A stretch of 35,055 nucleotides of DNA from Opitutus sp. (GCA_013822585.1 PNKG01000006.1:1-35055), one strand, 5' to 3'. Shown: positions 23,255 through 34,123, numbered from the stretch's first letter. The notes: generated by a model from the sequence alone, not told the origin. Made by a program: numbers and translations.

Positions 23255-23890
23255 TTAGGCGGCCTGTTCGCGGCGGATCTTGAAATAGACCTCGCGCAGT
23301 TCCTTGAGCGCGCGGTGGACGCGGACTTTGACGGCGCCGACGGAGCAATCGCAGAGCCGGGCGATGTCCTTGTGCCCGACGTTTTGCAGGCGGGCGAGGA
23401 CAAGGACTTCGCGATGCTCGAGCGGCATGCGGCTGAGGGCGACGCGGAGGAGCTCGAGATCGTCGGTCGTGGCGGCCCGGGAGTCGGGCGAGGCGCCCGC
23501 GTCGGGGTGCTGGTGCAGGTCGGTGGGGTCGGTGGGGGCGGCGGCCTTGGCGTGCTTGCGGAAGTGGTCGGCGGCGACCTTGCGGGCGAGGTGGTAGATC
23601 CAGGCGGTGAACTTGCCCTCGTCGCGGTAGGTGTGGCGGTATTTCAGGATGCGGTAGAAGACGACCTGCACGAGGTCCTCGCTGACGGCGGGCTGATTGG
23701 TGAGGCGGAGAAAGAACCCGTAGAGACGCTGCTGGTAGCGCTCGAAGACCTCGCCGAGTTTCGCGACGTCGCCGGCGCGCACGGCTAGCATCAGTTCGTG
23801 ATCGGTGGCTTCCACGATGCTCGGGAAGTTAACGGCGGCGACGGCGGAGGGAACCCGGATTTCGGCGGCGGACTGTGAAGCGGACGACAT
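23255..23890 (-). CDS. ECF-type RNA polymerase sigma factor
   Basis: A 211-residue sigma-70-family factor with the two ECF domains only. Region 2 (about 45-112) includes ERYQQRLYGFFLRLTN and the -10-reading FTAWIYHLARKVAADHFRK; region 4 (about 148-200) has LPLEHREVLVL-type helices and the HTH HKDIARLCDCSVGAVKVRVHRAL. An acidic/proline linker (118-146) joins them. A cysteine pair (LCDC, 180-182) lies in the region-4 HTH, which is unusual and could be redox-responsive, though this is only inference. First gene of the sigma/anti-sigma/DUF4097 operon. The start at 23890 gives a 30-residue N-terminal lead not typical of ECF factors; a later start is possible. Confidence 0.9.
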   Translation of the reverse strand: MSSASQSAAEIRVPSAVAAVNFPSIVEATDHELMLAVRAGDVAKLGEVFERYQQRLYGFFLRLTNQPAVSEDLVQVVFYRILKYRHTYRDEGKFTAWIYHLARKVAADHFRKHAKAAAPTDPTDLHQHPDAGASPDSRAATTDDLELLRVALSRMPLEHREVLVLARLQNVGHKDIARLCDCSVGAVKVRVHRALKELREVYFKIRREQAA

Positions 23891-24002
23891 GGAGCTGGGT
23901 CATGGCGGTGTGCGTGGGGGAATACCGTGCGCGGCGCGGCCGGTTACAGGGATTTTGGGAAAACGGCTGGCGCGACGCGGCCGTCCGCGTAAGTTGCTGC
24001 CT

Positions 24003-24953
24003 ATGAATCGCCGCGATTTCCTCCTGTCCACGTCCGCGGCCGTCTCGCTCGGGTTGCTGGCGAGAGGCCCGCTGTTCGCACAGTCGACTCCCCCCGCCCC
24101 GGCCGCCCCGCCCCCGGCTCCCCCTGCGCCGCCGCCGCTCGTCACGGAGTTCAAGGAGCTGCGGCGCGGCGTCGGCACCTTCACGGGCCGCGGCGGCACG
24201 ATCGGCTGGTTGTCCGACAAGGACGCGCTCGTTGCCGTCGATACGCAGTTCGCCGAGCCCGCCGCGCGTTTCCTCGCCGGCCTGCCCGGCCGCGCCGGCC
24301 GCCAGCTCGATGCCGTGATCAACACCCACCACCACTGGGACCACACGGGCGGCAACGCCACGTTCCGGCCCGAAGCGAAGACGATCGTCGCGCACGCCGC
24401 TGTGCCCGCCCTCCAGAAGGCCGCCGCCCAGCGCAGCCCCAACCTGGGCGAGCCCACGTTGCCGGACACGACCTTCGCCGGCACCTGGCACCTGGTCGCC
24501 GGCGACGAGCGCGTGCATGCCCGGCACTTCGGCGCCGCGCACACCGGCGGCGACATCGTGGTGCACTTCGAGAAGGCCAACGTCACCCATCTCGGCGACC
24601 TCGTCTTCAACCGCCTCTATCCCGTCACCGACAAGGCCGGCGGCTGCCGCGTGCGCAACTGGATCGCCGTGCTCGACGAGATCGGCCGCGCCTACCCGGC
24701 GGACACGCTCTTCATCTTCGGCCACGGCAGCGCGAAGTTCGGCATCACCGGCACACACGCGGACGTGAAGCAGATGGGCGCCTTCCTCGGCGCGCTCGTT
24801 GCGCACGTCGAGGCGGCGGTGAAGGCCGGCAAGTCCAAGGCCGAGGTCGTCACGCTGCAGAACCTCGATGGCTTCGCCGACTATCACGCCGCGCAAAACA
24901 GCCGCCTGCCGGGCAACCTCGGGGTCGTCTACGACGAGCTGACGGGCGTCTGA
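24003..24953 (+). CDS. Tat-exported metallo-beta-lactamase-fold hydrolase
   Basis: A 316-residue MBL-fold enzyme. The N-terminus MNRRDFLLSTSAAVSLGLLA carries a twin-arginine signal, followed by a Pro/Ala linker (28-45) of low complexity. The metal motif HHHWDH (H109, H111, D113, H114), H180 and D199 (HLGDL), and a C-terminal FGHGS histidine form the binuclear site of this fold. Such proteins range from beta-lactamase-like to quinoprotein relay-like enzymes (SoxH/glyoxalase II relatives). Tat export suggests folding with metal before secretion to the periplasm. The ATG at 24003 is chosen over the much longer ORF because it opens the Tat signal. The substrate is not identifiable. Its promoter lies in the short gap next to the divergent sigma gene. 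Confidence 0.9.
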   Translation: MNRRDFLLSTSAAVSLGLLARGPLFAQSTPPAPAAPPPAPPAPPPLVTEFKELRRGVGTFTGRGGTIGWLSDKDALVAVDTQFAEPAARFLAGLPGRAGRQLDAVINTHHHWDHTGGNATFRPEAKTIVAHAAVPALQKAAAQRSPNLGEPTLPDTTFAGTWHLVAGDERVHARHFGAAHTGGDIVVHFEKANVTHLGDLVFNRLYPVTDKAGGCRVRNWIAVLDEIGRAYPADTLFIFGHGSAKFGITGTHADVKQMGAFLGALVAHVEAAVKAGKSKAEVVTLQNLDGFADYHAAQNSRLPGNLGVVYDELTGV

Positions 24954-25017
24954 GCCCGGACGCCGGTCAATTTTGCATCGCGCGACCGCGCCTCCGCCGG
25001 CAAGGTCCCCTTCCCCC

Positions 25018-26940
25018 ATGCGCCGTGTTCTCCCCATGATGCTCGCCTTCGCCGCCGCCGGCCTCGCCGCGGCCGAATGGCCGCCGGGCGCGCGCGTGCT
25101 GGTGGACAAGGCCGGCGCCGGGCACCGCGCGATCGTGCTCCGCTCCGAGCCGGCGCGCAGCTACGTGGCCTACGAGGGCGCGGACGAAACCCACGACGAG
25201 TGGGTCGAGGCCGAGCGCATCCGCCCCGTGCGGCCCGCGCCCGCGCAGCCGGGCGAGCCCGACCAGCCTGCGGCGCAGGCCGAGGCCAGCGCCGCGCTGC
25301 CGGTGCCCGAACCCCTGCCGCATGCCCTCGAACTCCCGCGTCCCCCCCGCGCCGCCGCCGTGGCCGAGATCTGGCTCGAACAACTCGCGCGCAAGGACGC
25401 GGGCGATCCCGTGCGCTTCAGCACCGGCGCGCTGCCCGTGCCGCAGTTCCGTTTCGGCGACACCGCCGGCATCCCCACCACCCGGGCTCCGCTCCGCACC
25501 GCGCTGCTCCTGTCGCAGGGCCGGGTGCGGGGCTTCGCCGCCATCGAGGGCGGCGTGGCGATTTACCGGCGCGACGCGCAGGCCGGCTTCGTGCGCGTGG
25601 CCCAGCTCGACCTCGCCCCGCTGCAGGGCTTCGCCCCCGAGGTCCTCGTCGCCGCGGATTTCAATCACGACAACGAGACGGACCTGGTCGTCGCGGGCGG
25701 ACCGGTGGTGCAGGCCTTTTTCGGCAACGCCGCCGGCGGCTTCACCCCCGGCGTGCAGGCCTACCGCGCCGCGCTGCCGATCCGCGGTGCGGCGGCGGGC
25801 CGCTTCTTCACCGGGCCGCTTTCCACCGGGGTCGCGGTCATCGAGGGCTTCAACAGCTTTGCCGTCCTCCGCGTGACGCAGAGCGGGATCACCGCCGGCG
25901 GTCCGCCCTACGAATTGCGCTTCGACCGTCTCACGCGGCTGGCGGCGGGCGACTTCGACGGCGACGGCTTCACCGACGTGGCCGTGACGGCCGAGAGCCG
26001 GGGCCGCAGCACCGGCGCCTGGATGTTCTTCAACCAGCGCGGCGCGAGCCGGCCCTTCCTCTGGCCGATCGGCGGGCGCGACGACTTCGCCCGCGATCTC
26101 GCGGTGGCCGATCTCGATCGCGACGGGCGCGCCGACCTGATCCTGACCGACAGCGATGCCGAGCAGGGCGATCATGTGCGCGTCGTCTTCGGTTCCGCCG
26201 GCCGCGCGGGCTGGGAAGACCCGGTCGATCTGATCAGTTCCGAATACGGAGTCGGTCTCGGCACGGCCTCGGTCGTGGTGGCCGATTTCAATCGCGACGG
26301 CCGCACCGACATCGGGGTCGGCGGGCGCAACGGCCTGCGCGTGCATTTCGGCGCCGACTACCGGCGCTTCAGCCGCAACCCCGTCTGGCCGCGGCTCGCG
26401 GCCGGCCACGATTTCCCCGAGCAGCGCGTCTTCCTCGCGGGCGATTTCGACGGCGACGGCGCCGCGGACCTGCTCGGCTACACGCCCGCCTTCGCCACGG
26501 GCTACAACCTCTTCTACAACTCCACGCCCGCGGCCGTCGAAGGCGTGCACCTGCCCGCGCCGCTCCGGCGCCGCGTTCCCGCGCAGGCCAGCACGACGGT
26601 GGCGAAGGTCGAGCCGGCCTCGGCCGACCAGCCCGCCGGCGTGCCGCGCCTGCGTTTCCTCGCCAGCCGCGCCGAGCCCTACGGCCAGTGGCGCTACCGC
26701 ATCGTGGTCGAGGTCGCCGTGCTTTCCGAGCACGTGGTCGAGGCCGTCGACGCCGTGTGCCACTACGAAGGCGCCGACCAGCCCGTGCAGGAAACCGCCG
26801 CATCCGCCCGCCGCTCGAGCGACCAGCAATGGATGATCGAGGCGATACTCCCGCGCGGCCGGACCTACAAATTCCGCCTCACCGCCCGCGACGACCAAGG
26901 CCGTTCCTCCGAGCCGCTCCGCGTGACCGTGAACCCCTGA
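25018..26940 (+). CDS. Secreted FG-GAP/VCBS beta-propeller protein with N-terminal Tudor-like domain
   Basis: A 640-residue exported protein (signal peptide 1-18). Residues 21-72 resemble a Tudor-knot/chromo-barrel-like SH3-type domain: PGARVLVDKAGAGHRAIVL, then SYVAYEGADETHDEWVEAER, where the Y-x-x-Y-E-G...DEWV pattern is the mark of such domains. A Pro/Ala linker (70-115) follows. Residues about 130-510 form FG-GAP repeats with calcium loops DFNHDNETD, DFDGDGFTD, DLDRDGRAD, DFNRDGRTD and DFDGDGAAD, predicted to make a propeller. The C-terminal about 90 residues are beta-rich and Ig-like. There is no enzyme motif; a cell-surface or matrix binding role is inferred. The ATG at 25018 gives the signal peptide. 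It follows the MBL gene by 64 bases and may be in the same transcript. Confidence 0.85.
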   Translation: MRRVLPMMLAFAAAGLAAAEWPPGARVLVDKAGAGHRAIVLRSEPARSYVAYEGADETHDEWVEAERIRPVRPAPAQPGEPDQPAAQAEASAALPVPEPLPHALELPRPPRAAAVAEIWLEQLARKDAGDPVRFSTGALPVPQFRFGDTAGIPTTRAPLRTALLLSQGRVRGFAAIEGGVAIYRRDAQAGFVRVAQLDLAPLQGFAPEVLVAADFNHDNETDLVVAGGPVVQAFFGNAAGGFTPGVQAYRAALPIRGAAAGRFFTGPLSTGVAVIEGFNSFAVLRVTQSGITAGGPPYELRFDRLTRLAAGDFDGDGFTDVAVTAESRGRSTGAWMFFNQRGASRPFLWPIGGRDDFARDLAVADLDRDGRADLILTDSDAEQGDHVRVVFGSAGRAGWEDPVDLISSEYGVGLGTASVVVADFNRDGRTDIGVGGRNGLRVHFGADYRRFSRNPVWPRLAAGHDFPEQRVFLAGDFDGDGAADLLGYTPAFATGYNLFYNSTPAAVEGVHLPAPLRRRVPAQASTTVAKVEPASADQPAGVPRLRFLASRAEPYGQWRYRIVVEVAVLSEHVVEAVDAVCHYEGADQPVQETAASARRSSDQQWMIEAILPRGRTYKFRLTARDDQGRSSEPLRVTVNP

Positions 26941-26953
26941 CCGGGCGCCGGGA

Positions 26954-27466
26954 TCAGCCGCCCGCCGGAGTCGCGGGCGGTTGATCGCAAGTGGTGGCGA
27001 CCCCTGCCGGGTTCTGATCCGCGGCCAAGGGGGGCCGGATCCGGGTGGTCAAGCACGCCGCCATGTCACAGACGCCCCGATGGGCGGTGGTCTCGTCAGG
27101 AAAGCGGGACGGCCCCGGCGGCAGGTCCGGCGCAGCCGGGCCTGGCTTCGACGGATTGCCAGCGGACGATAGGACGACGGGCTGGCGGGGCGCTGCGGGA
27201 ACCGACGGGGCGGCCGCTCCTTTCGGTTGCGAGTCAGCGGCGGGTTCCGTCCAAGCCGAAAGCGCGCCGCCCGCAAACTGGGCGTTGGCGCCCCGGTCGT
27301 AGATCCACAGCTCGAAACCCCGGGCGGAATTGCGGAGCAAGGGGGCGCCGAGCACTTGGGCGACCCGGGGCGCTGACATGCCACGCTCGAGATGCCGCCA
27401 GGCTGTCCGGCTGCCGGCTGGCGCGGGAACGAGCAGGGCGAGGGAGAGAACGGCGAGCGGGACCAT
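26954..27466 (-). CDS. Small exported BamE/SmpA-like protein
   Basis: A 170-residue protein with an N-terminal hydrophobic signal (MVPLAVLSLALLVPAPAG). Residues 22-72 show the pattern WRHLERGMSAPRVAQVLGAP ... FELWIYDRGANAQF ... LSAWTEP, i.e. the W-x-x-L-x-x-GM-S-x-x-E/R-V-x-x-x-L-G-x-P core of BamE/SmpA-like domains. The C-terminal 95 residues are Pro/Ala-rich and disordered-looking, with two cysteines pairs (CDMAAC) late. No lipobox cysteine is visible, so a soluble or periplasmic protein is likelier than an outer-membrane lipoprotein. Not a known BamE; only the fold suggestion is supported. Its start is preceded by a hairpin (27472-27494) and it converges on the FG-GAP gene. Confidence 0.7.
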   Translation of the reverse strand: MVPLAVLSLALLVPAPAGSRTAWRHLERGMSAPRVAQVLGAPLLRNSARGFELWIYDRGANAQFAGGALSAWTEPAADSQPKGAAAPSVPAAPRQPVVLSSAGNPSKPGPAAPDLPPGPSRFPDETTAHRGVCDMAACLTTRIRPPLAADQNPAGVATTCDQPPATPAGG

Positions 27467-27471
27467 GCCCC

Positions 27472-27494
27472 GATTATCGCCCCCGCCGATAATC
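27472..27494 (-). promoter_or_regulatory. Hairpin just upstream of the BamE-like start
   Basis: Perfect 8-base arms GATTATCG and CGATAATC around a 7-base loop that, on the minus strand, reads GCGGGGG. It ends 5 bases before the ATG, with the G-rich loop the only purine tract available for ribosome binding. It may be a translation-control stem-loop or an operator. Confidence 0.4.
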
Positions 27495-27568
27495 CACCGA
27501 GGTGAAAATCACGAGCGAGGGTTCTTTGACGCTCGTTTAGCAAAGCGGCACTCTCCTCCAGGACCGGA

Positions 27569-27644
27569 TGGTGGGCCCGCCGGGATTCGAACCCGGAACC
27601 AAGGGATTATGAGTCCCCTGCTCTGACCGTTGAGCTACAGGCCC
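27569..27644 (-). tRNA. tRNA with CAU anticodon (Met or Ile2)
   Basis: The minus strand folds into a full 76-base cloverleaf: acceptor GGGCCTG/CGGGCCC (one G-U pair), D arm GCTC/GAGC, anticodon arm GGGGA-CTCATAA-TCCCT with CAU anticodon, T arm CCGGG-TTCGAAT-CCCGG, discriminator A and an encoded CCA. A CAU anticodon serves initiator Met, elongator Met or, after lysidine modification, Ile2. The paired first base pair (G1-C72) rules out the initiator form. I cannot decide between elongator Met and Ile2 by eye. Confidence 0.95.
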
Positions 27645-27748
27645 AGAATGCCCGGGAGTGTTGTCATGTCTGCGCCACCGTCGAGCCAATAGGGCGAGCG
27701 GCGCGGCGGGCGAGGAGCGGCTTGCGCGGCGCGGCACCGCTGTGCGAG

Positions 27749-28198
27749 ATGGTCAAGATGCGCATCGCAGTGTTGTCCGACACGCATGACCGGTATCCGG
27801 CCGATCTTCCCGCGCGGTTGCGCGCGGCGGACGAGATCTGGCACCTCGGCGACGTGTGCGAGCCCGGGGCGCTCGTGGAGTTCGAGCAGCTCGGCAAGCC
27901 GCTGGAAGTCGTGCTCGGCAACAACGAGACGCACAATCTCTGGCCCATCCAGCTGACGCTGGAGCGCGGGGGCTGGAGATTTTTCCTGACGCACATCCCG
28001 CCGCCGCGCGCGCCGCGGGGCGTGCATGCCGTGCTGCACGGGCACACGCACGTGCCGCGCGACGAGACCGATGCAGGCGGAGTGCGCTGGCTGAATCCCG
28101 GCTGCGTCTCGCGGCCGAACCGCGGCGCGCCGGCCAGTTTTGCCTGGCTCACCGTCGCGGCTGGCCGTGCGCCCGAGTGGAAGCTGATGCCGCTTTGA
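27749..28198 (+). CDS. YfcE/MJ0936-type metallophosphoesterase
   Basis: A 149-residue calcineurin-like phosphodiesterase. The family motifs follow in order: VLSDTHDRYP (D and H ligands), WHLGDVCEPG, VLGNNETHN (the GN(H/E) motif, here with GNNET), THIPPP, and the C-terminal HGHTHVPR. A dinuclear metal site cleaves phosphodiester bonds in small molecules or nucleotides; bacterial members act on generic phosphodiesters and the natural substrate is unknown. The GNNE form, with N-E in place of GNHD, is frequent in the MJ0936/YfcE group. The start is ATG at 27749 or 27758 (MRIAVLSD); the longer TTG ORF is unlikely. Followed by a GNAT gene on the same strand. Confidence 0.88.
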   Translation: MVKMRIAVLSDTHDRYPADLPARLRAADEIWHLGDVCEPGALVEFEQLGKPLEVVLGNNETHNLWPIQLTLERGGWRFFLTHIPPPRAPRGVHAVLHGHTHVPRDETDAGGVRWLNPGCVSRPNRGAPASFAWLTVAAGRAPEWKLMPL

Positions 28199-28235
28199 CG
28201 CGCGGCCGGCCCGGGTCCTGCATGAGAACACGACC

Positions 28236-28757
28236 ATGAACATCCTCATGCTGGACGAGGCGGGCGTGCTCGCCCGGGCCGATGAACTCGCCGGCCTGCT
28301 CACCGATGCGGTCGAGCACGGCGCCTCCATCGGGTTTGTGCTGCCGCTCACCGCGGCGGAGGTGCGCGATTACTGGAATGGGGTTGCGGTGCAAATCGCC
28401 GCCGGAGGCAAGGTCCTGTGCGTCGCTCTGGATGAGCCCGGCTCGGTCATCGGCGCGGCCCAGCTCGGCCTCGAGTGGCGCGCCAACGGACGGCATCGCG
28501 CCGAAGTGCAGAAGGTGATGGTGCGGCCCGCCGCGCGTGGCCGGGGCATCGGGGCGGCGTTGATGCGGCGGATAGAGGACGAGGCCCGCCGGCGCGGCCG
28601 CACGCTGCTCTTCCTCGACACGAGCGTGGGCGCGAGTGGCGCGGTGGAGTTCTACACCCGCCTCGGCTGGATCCCGGCCGGGAGCATTCCGGACTACGCG
28701 GCCGATCCCGACGGCACGCTCGTGCCGAACGCCATCTTCTACAAGCGCCTCGCGTGA
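28236..28757 (+). CDS. GNAT-family N-acetyltransferase
   Basis: A 173-residue acetyl-CoA-dependent acetyltransferase. The acetyl-CoA-binding motif A is clear: VQKVMVRPAARGRGIGAALM (the Q/R-x-x-G-x-G/A loop RGRGIGA), with motif B FLDTSVGASGAVEFYTRLGW typical of the family and a preceding LGLEWRANGRHRAEV strand. The substrate cannot be inferred; the set of GNAT enzymes with this layout includes antibiotic- and amine-acetylating ones. It has its own start 37 bases after the phosphodiesterase stop and may be co-transcribed. The stop is 7 bases from the convergent pilin-partner gene. Confidence 0.9.
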   Translation: MNILMLDEAGVLARADELAGLLTDAVEHGASIGFVLPLTAAEVRDYWNGVAVQIAAGGKVLCVALDEPGSVIGAAQLGLEWRANGRHRAEVQKVMVRPAARGRGIGAALMRRIEDEARRRGRTLLFLDTSVGASGAVEFYTRLGWIPAGSIPDYAADPDGTLVPNAIFYKRLA

Positions 28758-28764
28758 GGCGCGC

Positions 28765-29553
28765 TCAGGACGGGGAGGCTTTCCAAGGGTAGGCGCCGAC
28801 GTTGACCGCTTTCGGCGGCTCGGTGGCGGCGATGATGCCGAAGGACGTGATCACGATGGCCTGCCCCGCCTTGCGTCCGGCCCGGGCGACTTCGCGCACG
28901 CGCGGGGCCGTGGGCTTGCCGTCCTTGCCGATGGAGGCGAGCGTGACCTCGCCTTCGGGCGTGATGGTGACGATGCTGTTGCCCGGCGTGGAGCCGGTGG
29001 AGTAGGCGCCGGCCACCGTGCGGAAGATCTCCTGGCGCTCCGCGGGAGAGGAGACGATGGTGACTCCGGCGGGCAGGTCGCTCAACCGGCGCTGCGGCAG
29101 GCCGAAGCGCAGCGCGAACGCCATCAGGCCCAGGGCGAGCGCACCCAGGCCGACGAGGCCGAGCACCGTGCGCGTCGTGCTGCGCGTCGGGTCGAGACGG
29201 ATGACCTCGACGGTCCTGCCTTCGGCGGGCGCAAGCTGTTGCCGGAACGGCGGCAGGTGGGCGAGTTCCTCGCCGCGGTTGGCGGCCCAGAACTCGTCGA
29301 AGAGCGACGAGCTCTTGTGGAGGCGCAGGCGGTCCTCATGCACGACGAGGCGCCACTTCGATTCGCCGCGCTGGATCAGCAGGCCGGCTTGGGGGTCGCC
29401 TTTCTCCGTGCGCGCCAGGGCGAGCAGCTGGTCGGCGAGGCGGCAGATCTCCTCCACCTCCGCGCGTCCGTGGTCGACGCGGTCCTGCGAACCGCTGAAG
29501 CCGGCGAGCTTGGGTTTCAGATGGAGCAGGAAAATGTGATAGGACCCGCTCAT
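28765..29553 (-). CDS. Uncharacterised single-pass membrane protein coupled to a pseudopilin gene
   Basis: A 262-residue protein, unrecognised. An N-terminal soluble part (1-128) is followed by one hydrophobic helix (about 130-149, VLGLVGLGALALGLMAFAL) and a C-terminal part (150-262) rich in beta-prone residues. The N-terminus starts MSGSYHIFLLHLKPKLAGFS with no signal peptide, suggesting N-in topology with an exterior C-terminal domain. The start overlaps the pseudopilin stop as ATGA, so the two are co-translated and are likely to act together, perhaps in anchoring or controlling a secretion/pilus-like fibre. I find no enzyme motif. Confidence 0.7.
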   Translation of the reverse strand: MSGSYHIFLLHLKPKLAGFSGSQDRVDHGRAEVEEICRLADQLLALARTEKGDPQAGLLIQRGESKWRLVVHEDRLRLHKSSSLFDEFWAANRGEELAHLPPFRQQLAPAEGRTVEVIRLDPTRSTTRTVLGLVGLGALALGLMAFALRFGLPQRRLSDLPAGVTIVSSPAERQEIFRTVAGAYSTGSTPGNSIVTITPEGEVTLASIGKDGKPTAPRVREVARAGRKAGQAIVITSFGIIAATEPPKAVNVGAYPWKASPS

Positions 29554-30053
29554 GGTTCGAGGATGATCACGAGTGAGTTGGTCGATCCGAGGCGGATCGA
29601 GCCGGTGGCAAGATCGCCGTCGTCCATCATGCGGTCGATGAGCTCGAGCAGATCGAGATCATCGGTCATCGGCGCGGAGGGCGAGGTGACGATGACGATG
29701 GAGGCTTTGGCGGCGATGCCGTCGGCGGAGACGTTGTTGTTGAAATCGTAGAAGCCGCCGATCGGGGTCGCCCGGTCGTAGGTCTTGGGCAGCGCGTCGG
29801 CGAGTTCGGCCGGCACTTCGCCGACGGAGACTTCGGCGGGCCAGCGGCCGTTTTGCAGGTTGTAGGTCATGAACACACCGGTGATGGCCCGGAAGTCGTT
29901 TTGAAACGCCGAGGCCTTGGTGTGCTGGGTGAGAATCCGGAATCCCGGCAGGGCAATGGCGCACAGCAATCCGATGATCGCCACGACCACCATGATTTCC
30001 ACCAGGGTGAATCCAGCGAACGGACGCGGGAATCTGCGAGGTGATCCGGCCAT
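29550..30053 (-). CDS. Type IV pilin-like pseudopilin (prepilin N-methylation signal)
   Basis: A 167-residue protein with a classic type III signal: short charged leader, then FAGFTLVEIMVVVAIIGLL, where a G/F cleavage site precedes the conserved E5 and a hydrophobic helix. This is the mark of type IV pilins and type II secretion pseudopilins, processed by prepilin peptidase. The globular part is short, beta-rich and ends SLVIILEP. Verrucomicrobia encode many such orphan pseudopilins whose machines lie elsewhere; no peptidase, ATPase or platform protein is in this window. A promoter-like pair (30096-30124) lies about 45 bases upstream of the ATG. Confidence 0.88.
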   Translation of the reverse strand: MAGSPRRFPRPFAGFTLVEIMVVVAIIGLLCAIALPGFRILTQHTKASAFQNDFRAITGVFMTYNLQNGRWPAEVSVGEVPAELADALPKTYDRATPIGGFYDFNNNVSADGIAAKASIVIVTSPSAPMTDDLDLLELIDRMMDDGDLATGSIRLGSTNSLVIILEP

Positions 30054-30095
30054 TTTTCCAAATTCTGGGGTGTTCTCCCGAAATCCGCAACCAGT

Positions 30096-30124
30096 CTTAT
30101 ACCTAGGCCGGATTTTTTTTGCAG
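30096..30124 (-). promoter_or_regulatory. Possible sigma-70-type promoter of the pseudopilin operon
   Basis: On the minus strand CTGCAA and TATAAG are separated by 17 bases and end about 42 bases before the pseudopilin ATG. The -10 fits well, the -35 moderately. It lies in one of the few AT-rich spots (an A8 tract), which supports a promoter, though the genome's own consensus is unknown to me. Confidence 0.4.
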
Positions 30125-30161
30125 CCTGTCTGCCATAAGAACCTGACGACGTCCCGGCCAG

Positions 30162-30995
30162 ATGGACGCATCATCTTTTCCCGATGAACTGTCCATCGCC
30201 ACGCCGGCAAGCGCCCGCGGGACGGAGGCCGCAGGAGTTTTCTTGGAAATCCGCGGCATCGCCCCTTGGGTGGGGAAGGTGGACAGCGGGGAACAACAAC
30301 AGCTTGAGCCCGGTCCGGCCGCGCGGCCGGCACCCGCCATCGTCTACGTGCGCAGCCCGCTGGCGCGGCGCTACCGGCTGACCTTGCGGCGCGACGGCAC
30401 GGCCGTGGCCACGATTCCCGTGCGCGGCAACGAGCGCGAGGCCCGCCGCTTCGTGGATCAGCACCAGGAATGGCTCGAGCGCGCCCGCGAACGGCAGGCG
30501 AAGCGGCCGCGCGCGGCGGAGGTCTGGACGGTCGGCACGCCTGTGCTCTGGCGCGGTGCGATGCATGCGATCCGTCTCGCGGTTGGGGGCGAGAAGCCGC
30601 AGGTGAGCGTGGCGGCGGATGTCTTCCGCGTCGCCACGCTCGAGGGCGACCTGCGACCGACGCTCGAGGCGCATTTCGCGCGCCGCGCCCGGATCGAGCT
30701 GCCGGCGCGGGCTTGGGAGCTGGCGGCGGAGACGGGCGTCGACTTGAAAAGCGTGAGCGTGCGCAACCAGCGTGCGCGTTGGGGTTCGTGCTCGGCCGGC
30801 GGCGCGGTCTCGCTCAACTGGCGGCTGGTGCAGACTCCCGACACGGTGCGCGACTACATCGTCTACCACGAGCTGATGCACCTGCGGGAGATGAACCACG
30901 GCGAGCGCTTCTGGGCGCGCGTGGCCGAGGTGTGCCCGGGGTGGCGGGAGGCCGAGCGCTGGCTGAAACGCCACGGCGGCCTGCTCGGATTGTGA
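30162..30995 (+). CDS. YgjP-type (DUF45) zinc metallopeptidase
   Basis: A 277-residue protein of the YgjP/WLM-related DUF45 group. The C-terminal half carries RARWGSCSAGGAVSLNWRL, then YHELMHLREMNHGERFW, where HELMH with a downstream H gives the gluzincin zinc site (HExxH plus third ligand). The N-terminal half includes VYVRSPLARRYRLTLRRDG, typical of the family. Its substrates are unknown. No signal peptide, so cytoplasmic. The first about 55 residues (including Pro/Ala-rich stretches) are not family-like, so the true start may lie downstream, but no ATG or GTG in good context stands out before residue 62. Converges on the hybrid kinase, 15 bases apart. Confidence 0.85.
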   Translation: MDASSFPDELSIATPASARGTEAAGVFLEIRGIAPWVGKVDSGEQQQLEPGPAARPAPAIVYVRSPLARRYRLTLRRDGTAVATIPVRGNEREARRFVDQHQEWLERARERQAKRPRAAEVWTVGTPVLWRGAMHAIRLAVGGEKPQVSVAADVFRVATLEGDLRPTLEAHFARRARIELPARAWELAAETGVDLKSVSVRNQRARWGSCSAGGAVSLNWRLVQTPDTVRDYIVYHELMHLREMNHGERFWARVAEVCPGWREAERWLKRHGGLLGL

Positions 30996-31010
30996 GCGGA
31001 ACGCGGCGGG

Positions 31011-34025
<3,015 letters not shown>

Positions 34026-34123
34026 TCATGACCCCGGCACGCGGCCTTGCGCCCGGACTTGCAGCGCGTGGCCCAATGCGCGAAGTCCGGACGGTGGTGT
34101 CAACAGGGTCGGGGAGGGAGCAT

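Noticed and set aside
26640-26940. YEATS-type domain at the C-terminus of the FG-GAP protein
   Set aside because: The stretch is beta-rich and ends in an Ig-like strand pattern, but I cannot place the YEATS residues and would not defend that label.
30162-30330. Treating the non-conserved N-terminal 55 residues of the YgjP-type gene as a separate small gene
   Set aside because: The frame is open through to the peptidase domain with no stop, and no independent start or product is evident.
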